This document shows, in pieces, positions 17,597 to 28,400 of a DNA stretch of 57,051 nt. Source of the stretch: an uncultured Clostridia bacterium (lineage in GTDB: Bacteria; Bacillota; Clostridia; TANB77; CAG-508); contig CASSLW010000009.1 of the NCBI GenBank assembly GCA_949443285.1, positions 1-57,051 on the forward strand, given 5' to 3'. Under the pieces are notes generated by a model, which saw only the letters and a program-made list of their open reading frames with translations, was not told where the DNA came from and searched no databases. Made by a program: the position numbers and the translations under genes. How positions within the stretch are numbered: the stretch's first letter is position 1; every line of letters starts with the position of its first letter.

Positions 17597-18980
17597 ATGT
17601 TTCAACTAACAGATAAAAGTAAGAAAATATTGAAAAGAGTTGGAGTGGCAGTATTTATAGCATATATATTTATATTATGCTTTTCTGTTGCTATATCAGT
17701 AAAATATAATTCAGCTCCAGATGAAATGATGAAATACGATGTGTGCAAATACGTATGTAACAATTTAAAATTACCACATGGAGGAGATGAAAGTATAAGA
17801 AATGAAATGTTTGGAATTTCTTATGCATTTACTCCAATATTAGCATATATGTTTTCAGCAGTATTTATGAGAATAACGATGCTATTTACACAAAATGAAT
17901 TTGCATTAGTTGTAGCAGCAAGAATGATAAGTGTTGTAAGTATAGTTCGGATATGCAATAATGAATATTAAAATATCAAAGAAATTATTCAAAGAAAAAG
18001 CATATCAGTGGCTATATGTAGCATTTGTAACATTTTTACCACAACTTATATATTTAGGAACATATATAAATAATGACTCATTAGCTTTATTTTCAGCTTC
18101 AATCATAGTATATGGATGGCTTTTAGGTTTAGAAAGTGATTGGAATTGGAAATCATGTATAACTATGGCAATAGGAATTGGAATTTGTGCATTATCTTAT
18201 TACAATGCATATGGATATATACTATGTAGTATTATAATTTATTTTGCAAGTGGTTATATAAAGAAAATGAATATAAAAGAATTCCTAAAAAAAGGAATTG
18301 CTATATTTGCCATTGCATTTGCAATTGGTGGTTGGTGGTTTATAAGAAGCTATATAATATATGATGGAGATTTTATAGCATTTAATGTTCAAAGAGAATA
18401 TGGAGAAAAATATGCAGTAGAATCATATAAACCATCAAAGAGACAAACACCGCAACATATGGGAGTGTCTTTAGGATATATGTTAGATAATATGCAATGG
18501 ACAGAAGTAACAATACAAAGCTTTATCGGACAATTTGGATATATGCACGTAATTATGAATCCGAAAGTATATACTGCATATAAACTAATTGCAGTAGTAG
18601 GAGCAATAGGAATTGTTTTTGGCTGGATAAAATCATTATTTAAGAAAATAATGAAAAAAGAGCAAGAAGAAAATATAGACAAAGTAAAAAGAAAAGAAAA
18701 AATACTGTTTAATATTATAATGATAATAGCCCTTATCATACCAATTATGCTAAGTTTATATTATTCGTATTTTGCAGATTTCCAAGCACAAGGAAGATAT
18801 GTAATGCCACTAATAATACCATTTATGTATTTCCTTGTTATAGGAATGAAGAATTTATTTGACACAATAATAAGAAATGAAAAAGTAAGAAATATATTAA
18901 TATGGATATCAATAATTGTATTAGCAATTATGCCAGCAATAATAATAATTAAATATATAATTCCTAATTTGCACGTATAA
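17597..18980 (+). CDS. GT-C-like membrane glycosyltransferase (DUF2142-like), copy 1, requires +1 frameshift
   Basis: Reading ATG 17597 in frame gives 117 residues and then CGG at 17948-17950; frame 0 stops at TAA 17969-17971. Skipping C17948 joins it to the frame running to 18980 and gives a 460-residue polytopic protein. The first outside loop holds SAPDE, with the acidic pair expected of the metal-dependent active site in GT-C enzymes, and about ten membrane segments follow. A short ATG at 17961 could start the second frame, but no ribosome binding site precedes it. The copy at 19472-20852 has the identical break. Likely transfers a sugar from a polyprenyl carrier outside the cell. Confidence 0.8.
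17945..17951 (+). other. Putative +1 frameshift site GTT-CGG-A (copy 1)
   Basis: Zero-frame codons GTT CGG ATA; skipping C17948 yields GTT GGA TAT, Val-Gly-Tyr. No Shine-Dalgarno-like stimulator or adjacent stop codon is visible. The same site recurs in the paralogue at 19811-19817. Confidence 0.8.
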
Positions 18981-18999
18981 AGGAGAAATAGGATAAATT

Positions 19000-19449
19000 A
19001 TGGACAAAATAAAAGAACTATATATAAAAAACAAAGAAATAGTAAATTATCTAATATTTGGAGTGCTAACAACCGTAGTTAGTCTTGCAACAAAATACCT
19101 ATTACTATTTACAATATTAGATGCAAAAAATAGTATACAACTACAAATAGCAGTTGTAATATCATGGATAGCAGCTTGCCTATTTGCATATGTAACTAAT
19201 AGAATTTGGGTATTTGAAAGTAAATCTGAAAAAATCATATTAGAAATGTTTAAATTTTTTAGTGCAAGACTAGCAACATTAGGAATGGAAATGTTAATAA
19301 TGTTTGTGTTTGTAACATTATTAGGATTAAATACTAATATGTGGGTTATAGTTTGGACATTAGTATCACAAGTACTAGTAATTGTGATGAATTACGTTTT
19401 AAGTAAAGTTATGGTATTTAAAGATAAAAAGCACGATATGGAAAAATAG
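19000..19449 (+). CDS. GtrA-family membrane protein
   Basis: A 149-residue protein with four membrane helices. NYLIFGVLTTVVS near the start and FAYVTNRIWVFES (about 66-78) are GtrA signatures. GtrA proteins are thought to flip polyprenyl-linked glucose made by GtrB-like GT2 enzymes. It lies between the two GT-C paralogues, giving a GtrB/GtrA/GT-C set for side-chain glycosylation. Confidence 0.9.
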   Translation: MDKIKELYIKNKEIVNYLIFGVLTTVVSLATKYLLLFTILDAKNSIQLQIAVVISWIAACLFAYVTNRIWVFESKSEKIILEMFKFFSARLATLGMEMLIMFVFVTLLGLNTNMWVIVWTLVSQVLVIVMNYVLSKVMVFKDKKHDMEK

Positions 19450-19471
19450 ATATAGGAGAATATATAGAGAA

Positions 19472-20852
19472 ATGACTGATAAAACCAAAAGAATATTAAA
19501 GAAAATAGGAATAGCATTATTTGTAACTTATATATTTATTTTATGTTTTTCTGTTGCAGTATCAACTAAATTTAACTCAGCTCCAGATGAAGCAATGAAA
19601 TATGATGTGTGTAAATATGTATGTGACAATTTAAAATTACCACATGGAGGAGATGAAAGTATAAGAGAAAAATCATATGGGATTTCTTATGCTTTTACTC
19701 CTATTTTAGCATATATGTTTTCAGCTTTATTTATGAGAATAACAATGCTTTTTACACAAAACGAATTTGCATTAGTTGCAGCAGCAAGGATGATAAGTGT
19801 TGTATGTATAGTGCGGATATGCAATAATGAATATTAAAATATCAAAAAAGCTGTTCAAAGAAAAAGCATATCAGTGGTTATATGTAGTACTTGTAACACT
19901 ATTACCACAACTCATTTATTTAGGAACATATATAAACAATGATTCATTAGCCTTATTTTCAATTTCAATAATAGTATATGGTTGGATATTAGGGTTAGAA
20001 AGTGATTGGAACTGGAAGTCATGCATAACTATGGCAATAGGAATTGGAATTTGTGCACTATCTTATTACAATGCATATGGATATATTTTATGTAGTATCA
20101 TAATATATTTCGCAAGCGGTTACATAAAGAAAATAAATGTAAAAGGATTCTTAAAAAAAGGAATTGCTATATTTGCTATTGCGTTTGCAATTGGTGGTTG
20201 GTGGTTTATAAGAAGTTATATATTATATGATGGTGATTTTATAGCATTTAACATTCAAAGAGAATATGGAGAAAAATATGCAATAGAAGAGTATAAACCA
20301 TCAAAAAGAGCTACACCACAGCATCAAGGAGTAACCTTGAAGTATATGTTAAAAGATATGGAATGGATAGACATAACAGTGCAAAGCTTTATTGGAAGAT
20401 TTGGCTATATGAATACAATTATGGACGAAAGAGTATATACAGGATATAAATTAGTTGCAGTAATAGGTGCAATAGGAATTGCATTTGGATGGATAAAGGC
20501 ATTACTTAAAAAAATAATAATGAAAAAAAGAAATCAAAAAGAGAAAGTAAACAAAACAAAGAGAAACGAAAAAATATTATTTAATACTTTGCTAATAATT
20601 TCTATGATTATAACAATAGCATTAAGTTTATATTATTCATACTTTTCAGATTTTCAACCACAAGGAAGATATATAATGCCAATAGAAATACCATTAATGT
20701 ATTTTATTGTTATAGGAATAAAAAATTTGTGTGATGTAATAATAAGAAACAAAAAAGTGAAAGATATATTAATATGGATAGCGATAACTATATGGTCAAT
20801 TTTACCACTAATAATAATATGTAGATACATACTTCCAAAATTTCATATATAA
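19472..20852 (+). CDS. GT-C-like membrane glycosyltransferase (DUF2142-like), copy 2, requires +1 frameshift
   Basis: Paralogue of 17597-18980, visibly more than 80% identical in protein. Frame 0 from ATG 19472 runs 114 codons to CGG 19814-19816 and stops at 19837. Skipping C19814 continues to 20852 and gives 459 residues with the same SAPDE loop and membrane pattern. Substitutions scattered along both halves keep both frames open on either side of the break, which is hard to explain for a dead pseudogene. The codon before CGG differs between copies (GTT versus GTG) while CGGATATGC is unchanged. Confidence 0.8.
19811..19817 (+). other. Putative +1 frameshift site GTG-CGG-A (copy 2)
   Basis: Zero-frame codons GTG CGG ATA; skipping C19814 gives GTG GGA TAT. 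It is retained relative to the diverged paralogue, which argues against a sequencing error. Confidence 0.8.
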
Positions 20853-20877
20853 AAATAATAAAGAAGAGGTAATATAA

Positions 20878-21570
20878 ATGTCAAAAGTATTAATAATTAT
20901 ACCAGCATATAATGAATCACAAAATATAGAAAAGACAGTAAAAGACGTTATAGAAAATACTGACTATGACTATGTGATAATAAATGATTGTTCCAAAGAC
21001 AATACAAAAGAAGTATGCGAAAAAAACAACTTTAATATAATATCACTTCCAATAAATTGTGGACTAACAAGTGGAATTCAAATAGGTATGAAATATGCAT
21101 ATAAACATGGATATGATATAGCAATCCAATTTGATGGAGATGGACAACATCAAGCAAAATATCTAAAAGAATTAGTAAAAGAAATAGAAAACAAAAATTG
21201 CGATATAGCAATAGGGTCAAGATTTATAACAAAGAAGAAGCCTAAAAATATGAGAATGCTAGGAAGTAGCTTATTAACAGGAGCAATAAAATTAACAACA
21301 CTAAAAACAATAAAAGACCCAACATCAGGAATGAGAGCATATAACAAAAAAGCAATAGAAAAATTCATACAAAACGCAAGTTTAACTCCTGAACCAGATA
21401 CTTTAGTATATATGATAAAAAAAGGTTTAAAAATAAAGGAAATTCAGGTAGAAATGAAAGAAAGAGAATTTGGAGAAAGTTACTTAAATCCGATAAAATC
21501 GATGCAATATATGGTAAATATGTTCTTTTCAATATTATTTATAAGAGCAGTTACAATAAAAAATAAGTAG
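20878..21570 (+). CDS. Family 2 glycosyltransferase (dolichyl-phosphate mannose synthase-like)
   Basis: A 230-residue GT2 protein without a membrane tail. VLIIIPAYNES (4-14), the first acidic site IINDCSKDN, and DGDGQHQ (about 87-93) are typical. The RDPTSGMR-like segment KDPTSGMRAYN is usual in DPM-type enzymes. It is immediately followed by a DUF2304 gene, a pairing widely seen, in which the small membrane protein may anchor the enzyme. Confidence 0.9.
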   Translation: MSKVLIIIPAYNESQNIEKTVKDVIENTDYDYVIINDCSKDNTKEVCEKNNFNIISLPINCGLTSGIQIGMKYAYKHGYDIAIQFDGDGQHQAKYLKELVKEIENKNCDIAIGSRFITKKKPKNMRMLGSSLLTGAIKLTTLKTIKDPTSGMRAYNKKAIEKFIQNASLTPEPDTLVYMIKKGLKIKEIQVEMKEREFGESYLNPIKSMQYMVNMFFSILFIRAVTIKNK

Positions 21571-21580
21571 GAGATAAAAA

Positions 21581-21922
21581 ATGAGTATAACACTAAGAAT
21601 TATATTAATAATTGCTTCACTAATTTCAAGTTTTTTATGTATTAAAAGAATAAAGCAATCAAAGTTAAAAGTAGAAAATTCAATTGTTTGGATGATTGGA
21701 AGCATAATATTAATACTAATGAGTATATTTTCAAATGCAGTAGAATGGCTGTCTAGTAAACTAGGATTTATGGCACCAGTAAATTTTGTATTTCTAATAG
21801 TAATAGTATTTTTACTAATACAAACATTTATTAATAACATAAAAATAGCAATGTTAAATGAGAAAATAAAAGATTTAAATCATTATATAGCACTTGAAGA
21901 ATATGAAAGAAAAAGTAAATAA
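21581..21922 (+). CDS. DUF2304 family small membrane protein
   Basis: A 113-residue protein with three membrane helices and a C-terminal charged coiled segment (LNEKIKDLNHYIALEEYE). The core IVWMIGSIILILMSIF matches the DUF2304 pattern. It lies 10 bases after a DPM-like GT2 gene, the usual context. Probable membrane partner of that enzyme; exact role unknown. Confidence 0.85.
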   Translation: MSITLRIILIIASLISSFLCIKRIKQSKLKVENSIVWMIGSIILILMSIFSNAVEWLSSKLGFMAPVNFVFLIVIVFLLIQTFINNIKIAMLNEKIKDLNHYIALEEYERKSK

Positions 21923-21938
21923 TTATTAGGAGAAAAGT

Positions 21939-23075
21939 ATGGAAAAGTATGATTATTTAATTGTTGGAAGCGGACTATTTGGAGCAATATTCGCATATGA
22001 AGCTACAAAAAAAGGAAAGAAATGCTTGGTAATAGAAAAAAGAAAAAATATTGGTGGAAACATTTATACCGAAAACGTAAAAGGAATAAATGTACACAAA
22101 TATGGTGCACACATATTCCATACAAGTAATAAAGAAGTATGGGACTACATAAATCAATTTGCAGAATTTAATAGATATACAAATTCACCAGTTGCAAATT
22201 ATAAAAATGAATTATACAACTTGCCATTTAATATGAATACATTTAATAGACTTTGGGGAGTAATTACGCCAGCTGAAGCACAAGCAAAAATAGAAGAAGA
22301 GAGAAAACAAGCTGGAATAGTAGAACCTAAAAATTTAGAAGAACAAGCAATTAGTTTAGTAGGAACAACAATATATCAAAAACTAATAAAAGGATATACA
22401 GAAAAACAGTGGGGAAGAAAATGTACTGAATTACCAAGTTTCATAATAAAAAGATTGCCAGTAAGACTAATATTTGATAACAACTATTTCAATAACAAAT
22501 ATCAAGGAATTCCAATTGGAGGATATACAGCAATAATCGAAAAAATGTTAGAAAATGTTGAAGTAAAACTAAATTATGACTATTTTGAGCATGAAAATGA
22601 ATTAAAGAATATTGCAGAAAAAATAGTGTTTACAGGTCCAATTGATAAATATTATGATTACAAATTTGGAAAATTAGAATATAGAAGTTTAAAATTTGAA
22701 ACACAAGAACTAGCAGTAGATAACTATCAAGGAAATGCAGTTATAAATTATACAGATTATGAAACTCCATACACTAGAATAATAGAACATAAGCATTTTG
22801 AATATGCAAAAAGTCTAGGAAACGAAGAAGATGAAGAAGTAAGCAAATTTACAATAATCACAAAAGAATATCCTATGACTTGGGATGAAACAAAAGAGCC
22901 ATATTATCCAGTAAATGATGAGAAAAACAATTTATTATATAATAAATATAATGAATTAGCAGAACAAGATAAAGATGTTATATTTGGTGGAAGATTAGGA
23001 ACATACAAATATTATGATATGGATAAAATTATAGAAGAAGCTATTAATTCATTAAAAAATGAAAAAATAATATAA
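21939..23075 (+). CDS. glf: UDP-galactopyranose mutase
   Basis: Flavoenzyme of 378 residues that converts UDP-galactopyranose to UDP-galactofuranose. The FAD-binding GSGLFG (about 9-14) and EKRKNIGGN (about 32-40) begin it; HKYGAHIFHTS (about 52-62) and GYTEKQWG (about 154-161) are diagnostic of the family. It implies galactofuranose in the surface polymer. GGAG lies about 9 bases before ATG. Confidence 0.96.
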   Translation: MEKYDYLIVGSGLFGAIFAYEATKKGKKCLVIEKRKNIGGNIYTENVKGINVHKYGAHIFHTSNKEVWDYINQFAEFNRYTNSPVANYKNELYNLPFNMNTFNRLWGVITPAEAQAKIEEERKQAGIVEPKNLEEQAISLVGTTIYQKLIKGYTEKQWGRKCTELPSFIIKRLPVRLIFDNNYFNNKYQGIPIGGYTAIIEKMLENVEVKLNYDYFEHENELKNIAEKIVFTGPIDKYYDYKFGKLEYRSLKFETQELAVDNYQGNAVINYTDYETPYTRIIEHKHFEYAKSLGNEEDEEVSKFTIITKEYPMTWDETKEPYYPVNDEKNNLLYNKYNELAEQDKDVIFGGRLGTYKYYDMDKIIEEAINSLKNEKII

Positions 23076-23089
23076 AAGAGGATAAGAAA

Positions 23090-24136
23090 ATGAGTGAAAA
23101 ACCAAAAGTTAGTATTATAGTACCAGTATATAAAGTAGAAAAATACTTAAGAAGAAGTATGGATAGTTTAGTTGGACAAACACTTGATGGAGTAGAAATA
23201 ATATGTATAAATGATGGTTCACCTGACAACTGTTTATCAATATTAAAAGAATATCAAGCAAAATACACAGATAAAAATATAGTAATAATAGACAAGCAAA
23301 ACGAAGGGGTTTGGAAAGGAAGATTTGACGGAATTCAAAAAGCAACAGGAGAATATATTACATTTGTCGACTCAGATGACTATATTAAACTAGATTATGC
23401 AGAAAAATTATATATAGCAGCTAAAAAGAACAAATCAGACATAGTAGTTTCAGGATATTATAGAGTAGATGTTGAAACAGAACATGTGTATTCAACAGAA
23501 ATGACAGGATTTTCTGGTAAAAAAATAAATATGGATGAAAATCCAGAAGATATATTAACAATAAATACAGCATTATGGAACAAATTGTATAAAGCAGAAG
23601 TATTAAAAAATCTAAAAAATTTAGAAAATCCACCAAGAATATTAGATGATATGATGTTTTTATTGTTAGCATATCTAAATACAAAAACAATTTCTTTCAT
23701 TGATGACCCAATATATTATTATATGGTCAGAAATGATTCTATAATGGCACAAATAAAAAAAGAGCAAATAGAATCAACACAAAATGCTATGATACGAATA
23801 AAAAAAATGTACAAAGAAGATGAAAACGGAAAAAACAGACTAGAAGTAATAGATGCAATGGCTTTTCTACATTTTGGAGTATCATTAATGTTTAGAATGT
23901 CATCAGACAAGAAAAACTTTAAAAATGTATTAAAAGAAAATAGAAAATTTTTAGATAAAGAATTTCCCCTATGGAGAAAAACAAAATATTTGAAAATTTG
24001 GTATTGCATATCACATAAATCAAAGAATTTAAAAGTTGCAATTATGAAAAAAGTATATCTATTACATATGTTTAGAGTTTTTTTAGCAGTATATAAATTT
24101 GTATTGAAAACATTTAATATAGATATTAAATGGTAG
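23090..24136 (+). CDS. Family 2 glycosyltransferase, capsule-type
   Basis: A 348-residue GT2 enzyme with VSIIVPVYKVEKYL (6-19), INDGSPDN, and VDSDDY (about 93-98) as the metal site. The MVRNDSIM segment is common in capsule and LPS transferases that act on a growing repeat unit. Follows glf closely; might use UDP-galactofuranose, but this cannot be read from the sequence. Confidence 0.88.
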   Translation: MSEKPKVSIIVPVYKVEKYLRRSMDSLVGQTLDGVEIICINDGSPDNCLSILKEYQAKYTDKNIVIIDKQNEGVWKGRFDGIQKATGEYITFVDSDDYIKLDYAEKLYIAAKKNKSDIVVSGYYRVDVETEHVYSTEMTGFSGKKINMDENPEDILTINTALWNKLYKAEVLKNLKNLENPPRILDDMMFLLLAYLNTKTISFIDDPIYYYMVRNDSIMAQIKKEQIESTQNAMIRIKKMYKEDENGKNRLEVIDAMAFLHFGVSLMFRMSSDKKNFKNVLKENRKFLDKEFPLWRKTKYLKIWYCISHKSKNLKVAIMKKVYLLHMFRVFLAVYKFVLKTFNIDIKW

Positions 24137-24148
24137 AAGGGATATCAA

Positions 24149-25384
24149 ATGATAAAAAAGAAGGAATTTATATGGAATACTGTAGGTAGTATGGTGTTTT
24201 CAGTATTTAATGCAATAACATTAATGTTTTGTACAAGATTAAATGGAGTAGAAATTGCCGGAATATTTTCAATATGTTATGCAACCTGTTGTATTTTAAA
24301 TGCAATAGGAGATATGGGAATTAGGATTTTCCAAGTAACAGATACAAAAAGAGAATATAAATACGAAGATTATTTCTATTCCAGAATAGTTGCAATAGTT
24401 TTGATGCTTATTATAGGTGCAATATATGTAGCTATAACAGGTTACTCTAATGAAAAATTATTTATATTTGTAATATTAATTTTAATAAGAGTATTAGATA
24501 ATTTTAGCGAAACATTTCAAGCAGAGTTCCAATTAAATGACAGATTAGATTTAGCAGGAAAATCACTATTAATAAGAAATTCAGTAGAAATGTTAGCATT
24601 TATAATTTTTAATAAAATAACTAATAACATATACATTTCTTTTGGAGCTATGCTCCTTTTTGGTGTGTTTGTTTTAATTTTTTATGAATATAGGAATATA
24701 AAAAAATATGTAAAAGAAAGATTGAGTTATAATTATTCAAAAGTCAAAAAAATTGTAATGGAATCCATTCCGTTAGGAATATCAACATTATTTAATATGT
24801 ATGTAATAAATGCAGTTAAATATGCAATAGAGAAATATGGAGACAATGAAATGCAAACATATTTCAACATTTTATATATGCCTACATTTGTAATAAATTT
24901 AGTTAGCCTATTATTAATAAAACCATTTTTAAAAGTATTTGGGGAATATTGGAACAATAAAGAATATGGAAAATTTATAAAAATAATAGTGAAACTAGAT
25001 TTAATATTATTATTATGCACACTTGGAATTGAAATTGTGTGTATGTTTATAGGAATACCAATTTTAAATATGCTATATAAAGTTGATTTAACTGAATATA
25101 AAATGCAATTATTATTAATGGTATTGTCTGGATTATTTTATGCAATGGCAACAGTAATGTTCTATGCATTAGGAACAATGAGAAGACAAAAAAATACAAC
25201 AATTGCATATATCATAACATCAGTAGTTTCAATGCTAGTATCTTATACATTAGTAAATAAATATAGTATGATAGGTGCAACGCTTTCAAATGTAATTATA
25301 ATGTTTTTCTTACTTATTGCACTTACTGTATCTTTTATATTTTATTATATGAGGCAAAAAAAGGGAATATTACAGGAAAATTAA
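24149..25384 (+). CDS. Polysaccharide flippase (Wzx / oligosaccharide flippase family)
   Basis: A 411-residue protein with about 12 membrane helices. It opens with the family-typical FIWNTVGSMVFSVFNAITL and contains GDMGIRIFQV in the second hydrophobic hairpin. Wzx proteins flip lipid-linked repeat units. An ABC exporter is also encoded at 3036-5188, so the locus may make two polymers or flip two intermediates. Last gene before the promoter at 25411. Confidence 0.88.
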   Translation: MIKKKEFIWNTVGSMVFSVFNAITLMFCTRLNGVEIAGIFSICYATCCILNAIGDMGIRIFQVTDTKREYKYEDYFYSRIVAIVLMLIIGAIYVAITGYSNEKLFIFVILILIRVLDNFSETFQAEFQLNDRLDLAGKSLLIRNSVEMLAFIIFNKITNNIYISFGAMLLFGVFVLIFYEYRNIKKYVKERLSYNYSKVKKIVMESIPLGISTLFNMYVINAVKYAIEKYGDNEMQTYFNILYMPTFVINLVSLLLIKPFLKVFGEYWNNKEYGKFIKIIVKLDLILLLCTLGIEIVCMFIGIPILNMLYKVDLTEYKMQLLLMVLSGLFYAMATVMFYALGTMRRQKNTTIAYIITSVVSMLVSYTLVNKYSMIGATLSNVIIMFFLLIALTVSFIFYYMRQKKGILQEN

Positions 25385-25410
25385 GATTTGATTACATAAT
25401 TGAAAAAATA

Positions 25411-25439
25411 TTAAAAAAACTGTAAATTTATGATAAAAT
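25411..25439 (+). promoter_or_regulatory. Promoter of the ricin-repeat wall hydrolase
   Basis: TTAAAA (25411-25416), 17 bases, TAAAAT (25434-25439) with TGA extension. The -35 box is weak, the extended -10 good. AAGGAG follows before ATG 25462. Confidence 0.6.
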
Positions 25440-25461
25440 AGATTACGAAGGAGTTGATAAA

Positions 25462-28400
25462 ATGAGAAAAATAGCAACATTAATTACAATTGTATTTTTA
25501 TTTACAATATTATTTAATAACTTTGCACTTGTAATTGCTTCATATGCACAGGATGAAAGTATGCAAGAAAAAGAAGTAATTGATGATATTAACCTAGAAG
25601 AACAAGAAAAAATAGAAGATGAAGAAGAAAATATAGATATAGAAGAAACAGATAACTTAGAAGATAAAAATGAACTTACACAAAATAATGTAGAGGAAAA
25701 TGATACAAATAAGCAAGAAAGTAGTATTGAAACAGAAAATAAAACAATGAACAAAGTAAAAGCTAAAATATCTACAAAAACAATAGAAGACGGTATATAC
25801 GAAATAGAAACAGCATTAGATAGTAATAAAGTATTAGACGTACTAGATGCAAGTAAAATATCAGGTGGAAATGTTCAAATATTTACTAGAAATAATGCAG
25901 AGTGTCAAAAAGTGCAAGTCAAATATTGTGAAGACGGATACTATACATTAACATTCTTGCATTCAAATATGTTATTAGATGTATCAAATGCAAATACAGC
26001 CAATCATACAAATGTATGGCAATGCAGACCAAATGGAGCAGATGCTCAAAAATGGGCAATCGAAGATTTAGGAGATGGACACTATCATCTAATTTCTAAA
26101 ATAAGTAATACATATCTAACAGTAGCAGGAGGAAAAACAGCAAATGCTACAAATATAGAAATAGATGCAGAAAATGGTGGACTTTCTCAAAAATTCAAAT
26201 TCAATAAAATAGAACCAGTAAAAGGCACAAAGACGATAGAAAACGGAATATATGAAATAGAAACAGCATTAGATAGCAATAAAGTATTAGACGTACTAGA
26301 TGCAAGTAAAATATCAGGTGCAAATGTTCAAATATTTACTAGAAATAATGCACACTGCCAAAAAGTAGAAGTTAAATATCAGGGAAATGGATATTATACA
26401 TTAGCGTTTATACATTCAAATATGTTATTAGATGTATCAAACGGAAATATAGTAAACCATACAAATGTATGGCAATGTAGGCCAAATGGAGCAGATGCTC
26501 AAAAATGGGTTATAAAAGATGCTGGAAATGGATATTATAACATAATATCAAAAAGAAGTAATACATATCTAACAGTAGCAGAAGGAAAAACAGCAAATTG
26601 TACAAATATAGAAATAGATACATACAATGGAGGAGTTTCACAAAAATTTAAGTTTAATAATTTAGCACAAACAAAGGGAACACAGACAATTAAAGATGGA
26701 ATATATGAAATAGAAACAGGTGTAGATAGTAATAAAGCACTAGATGTAGTGAATGCAAGTATGATATCAGGTGGAAATGTTCGTATATATGATAAGAATA
26801 AAGAAGATTGTCAAAGAGTAAAAGTTAAATATATGGGAGACGGATATTATACACTAACATTTGAACACTCAAAGATGTTATTAGATGTATCAAATGGAAA
26901 GATAGAAAATCACACAAATGTATGGCAATGTAGACCAAATGGAGCAGATGCTCAAAAGTGGGTTATAAAAGATGCAGGGGATGGATATTACTACATAATA
27001 TCAAAACAAAGTAACACATATTTAACAGTATCAGGTGGAAATGTGGAAATAAGTACAAAAATTGAGGGACTTTCACAAAAATTCAAATTTAATGATGTTA
27101 GTAAAATATATGGAACACAAACAATCGAAGATGGAATATATGAAATAGAAACGGGTGTAGATAGTAGCAAAGCACTAGATGTACTAGATGCAAGCATGAT
27201 ATCAGGTGCAAATGTTCAAATATATCCTAAAAATCAAGCTAAATGTCAACAAGTAAATGTAAAATATGTAGGTTCAGGATATTATACATTGACATTTGTA
27301 CATTCAAATATGTTATTAGATGTATCAAATGGAAGAGTAGAAAATCATACAAATGTATGGCAATGTAGAGAAAATGGAGCAGATGCTCAAAAATGGATAA
27401 TAAAAGAAGCTGGAAATGGATATTACTACATAATATCAAAACAAAGTAATACATATTTAACAGTAGAAGGCGGAAAAACAGCAAACTGTACAAATATAGA
27501 AATAGATGAAAAAAACGGAACTATGGCACAAAAATTTAGATTTAATAAATTTGATGAAACATATGGAGAAAGAACAATAGCAAATGGAGTGTATGAAATA
27601 GAAACAGCATTAGACAGTAATAAGGTATTAGATGTTTTAGATGCAAGCACAATCTCAGGTGGAAACGTTCAATTATATACTAGAAATAATGCAAATTGCC
27701 AAAAAGTAAGAGTTAGATATCTAGGAAATGGAGGATATTACTCATTAACATTTATACATTCAGAAATGTTATTAGATGTATCAAATGGAGAAACAGCAAA
27801 TCATACAAATGTATGGCAATGTAGAGAAAATGGAGCAGATGCTCAAAAATGGATAATAAAAGATGCAGGAAATGGATATTACAACATAATATCAAAACAT
27901 AGTAAAACATATCTAACTGTAGCAGGCGGAAATACAGCAAATTGTACAAATATAGAAATAGATGCAAGAAATGGTGGAGCATCACAAAAATTCAAATTTA
28001 ATCCAACAAGAGCTATATATCCAAACTATTCAAACTTTGAACAATTAGATGAAGCAAGATATCCAGGATATAAAGCAAGATTAAGACAATTACAAAGCAA
28101 ATATCCAAATTGGACAATAAAAATAAAATACACAGGACTAGATTGGAACACTGTAATAGACAACCAATATGGATTTAGTAGCAGTGGTTCACCAAGAAGC
28201 TTAACACAATCACCATGGCTAAATGAATGGAAATCTAGTGAAGATGATAATAAATATGATGTAAGTCAAACTTGGTATAGAGCATCAAAAAAAGGAATTG
28301 CTTATATGATGGATCCAAGAAATAGTTTAGAAGAAGAATGGATATTCCAATTCCAAAACTTAGGGTCATCATCTGGAACATATGAAGATATATATAAAAT

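Noticed and set aside
17961..18980. Separate downstream gene starting at an internal ATG (also 19827, 42768, 47171, 49111)
   Set aside because: None has a ribosome binding site, and each would split a known domain or lose conserved N-terminal residues.
25778..28010. CRISPR-like repeats
   Set aside because: The repeats are about 450 bp, tandem and coding, without spacers. No CRISPR array or cas gene is seen in the window.
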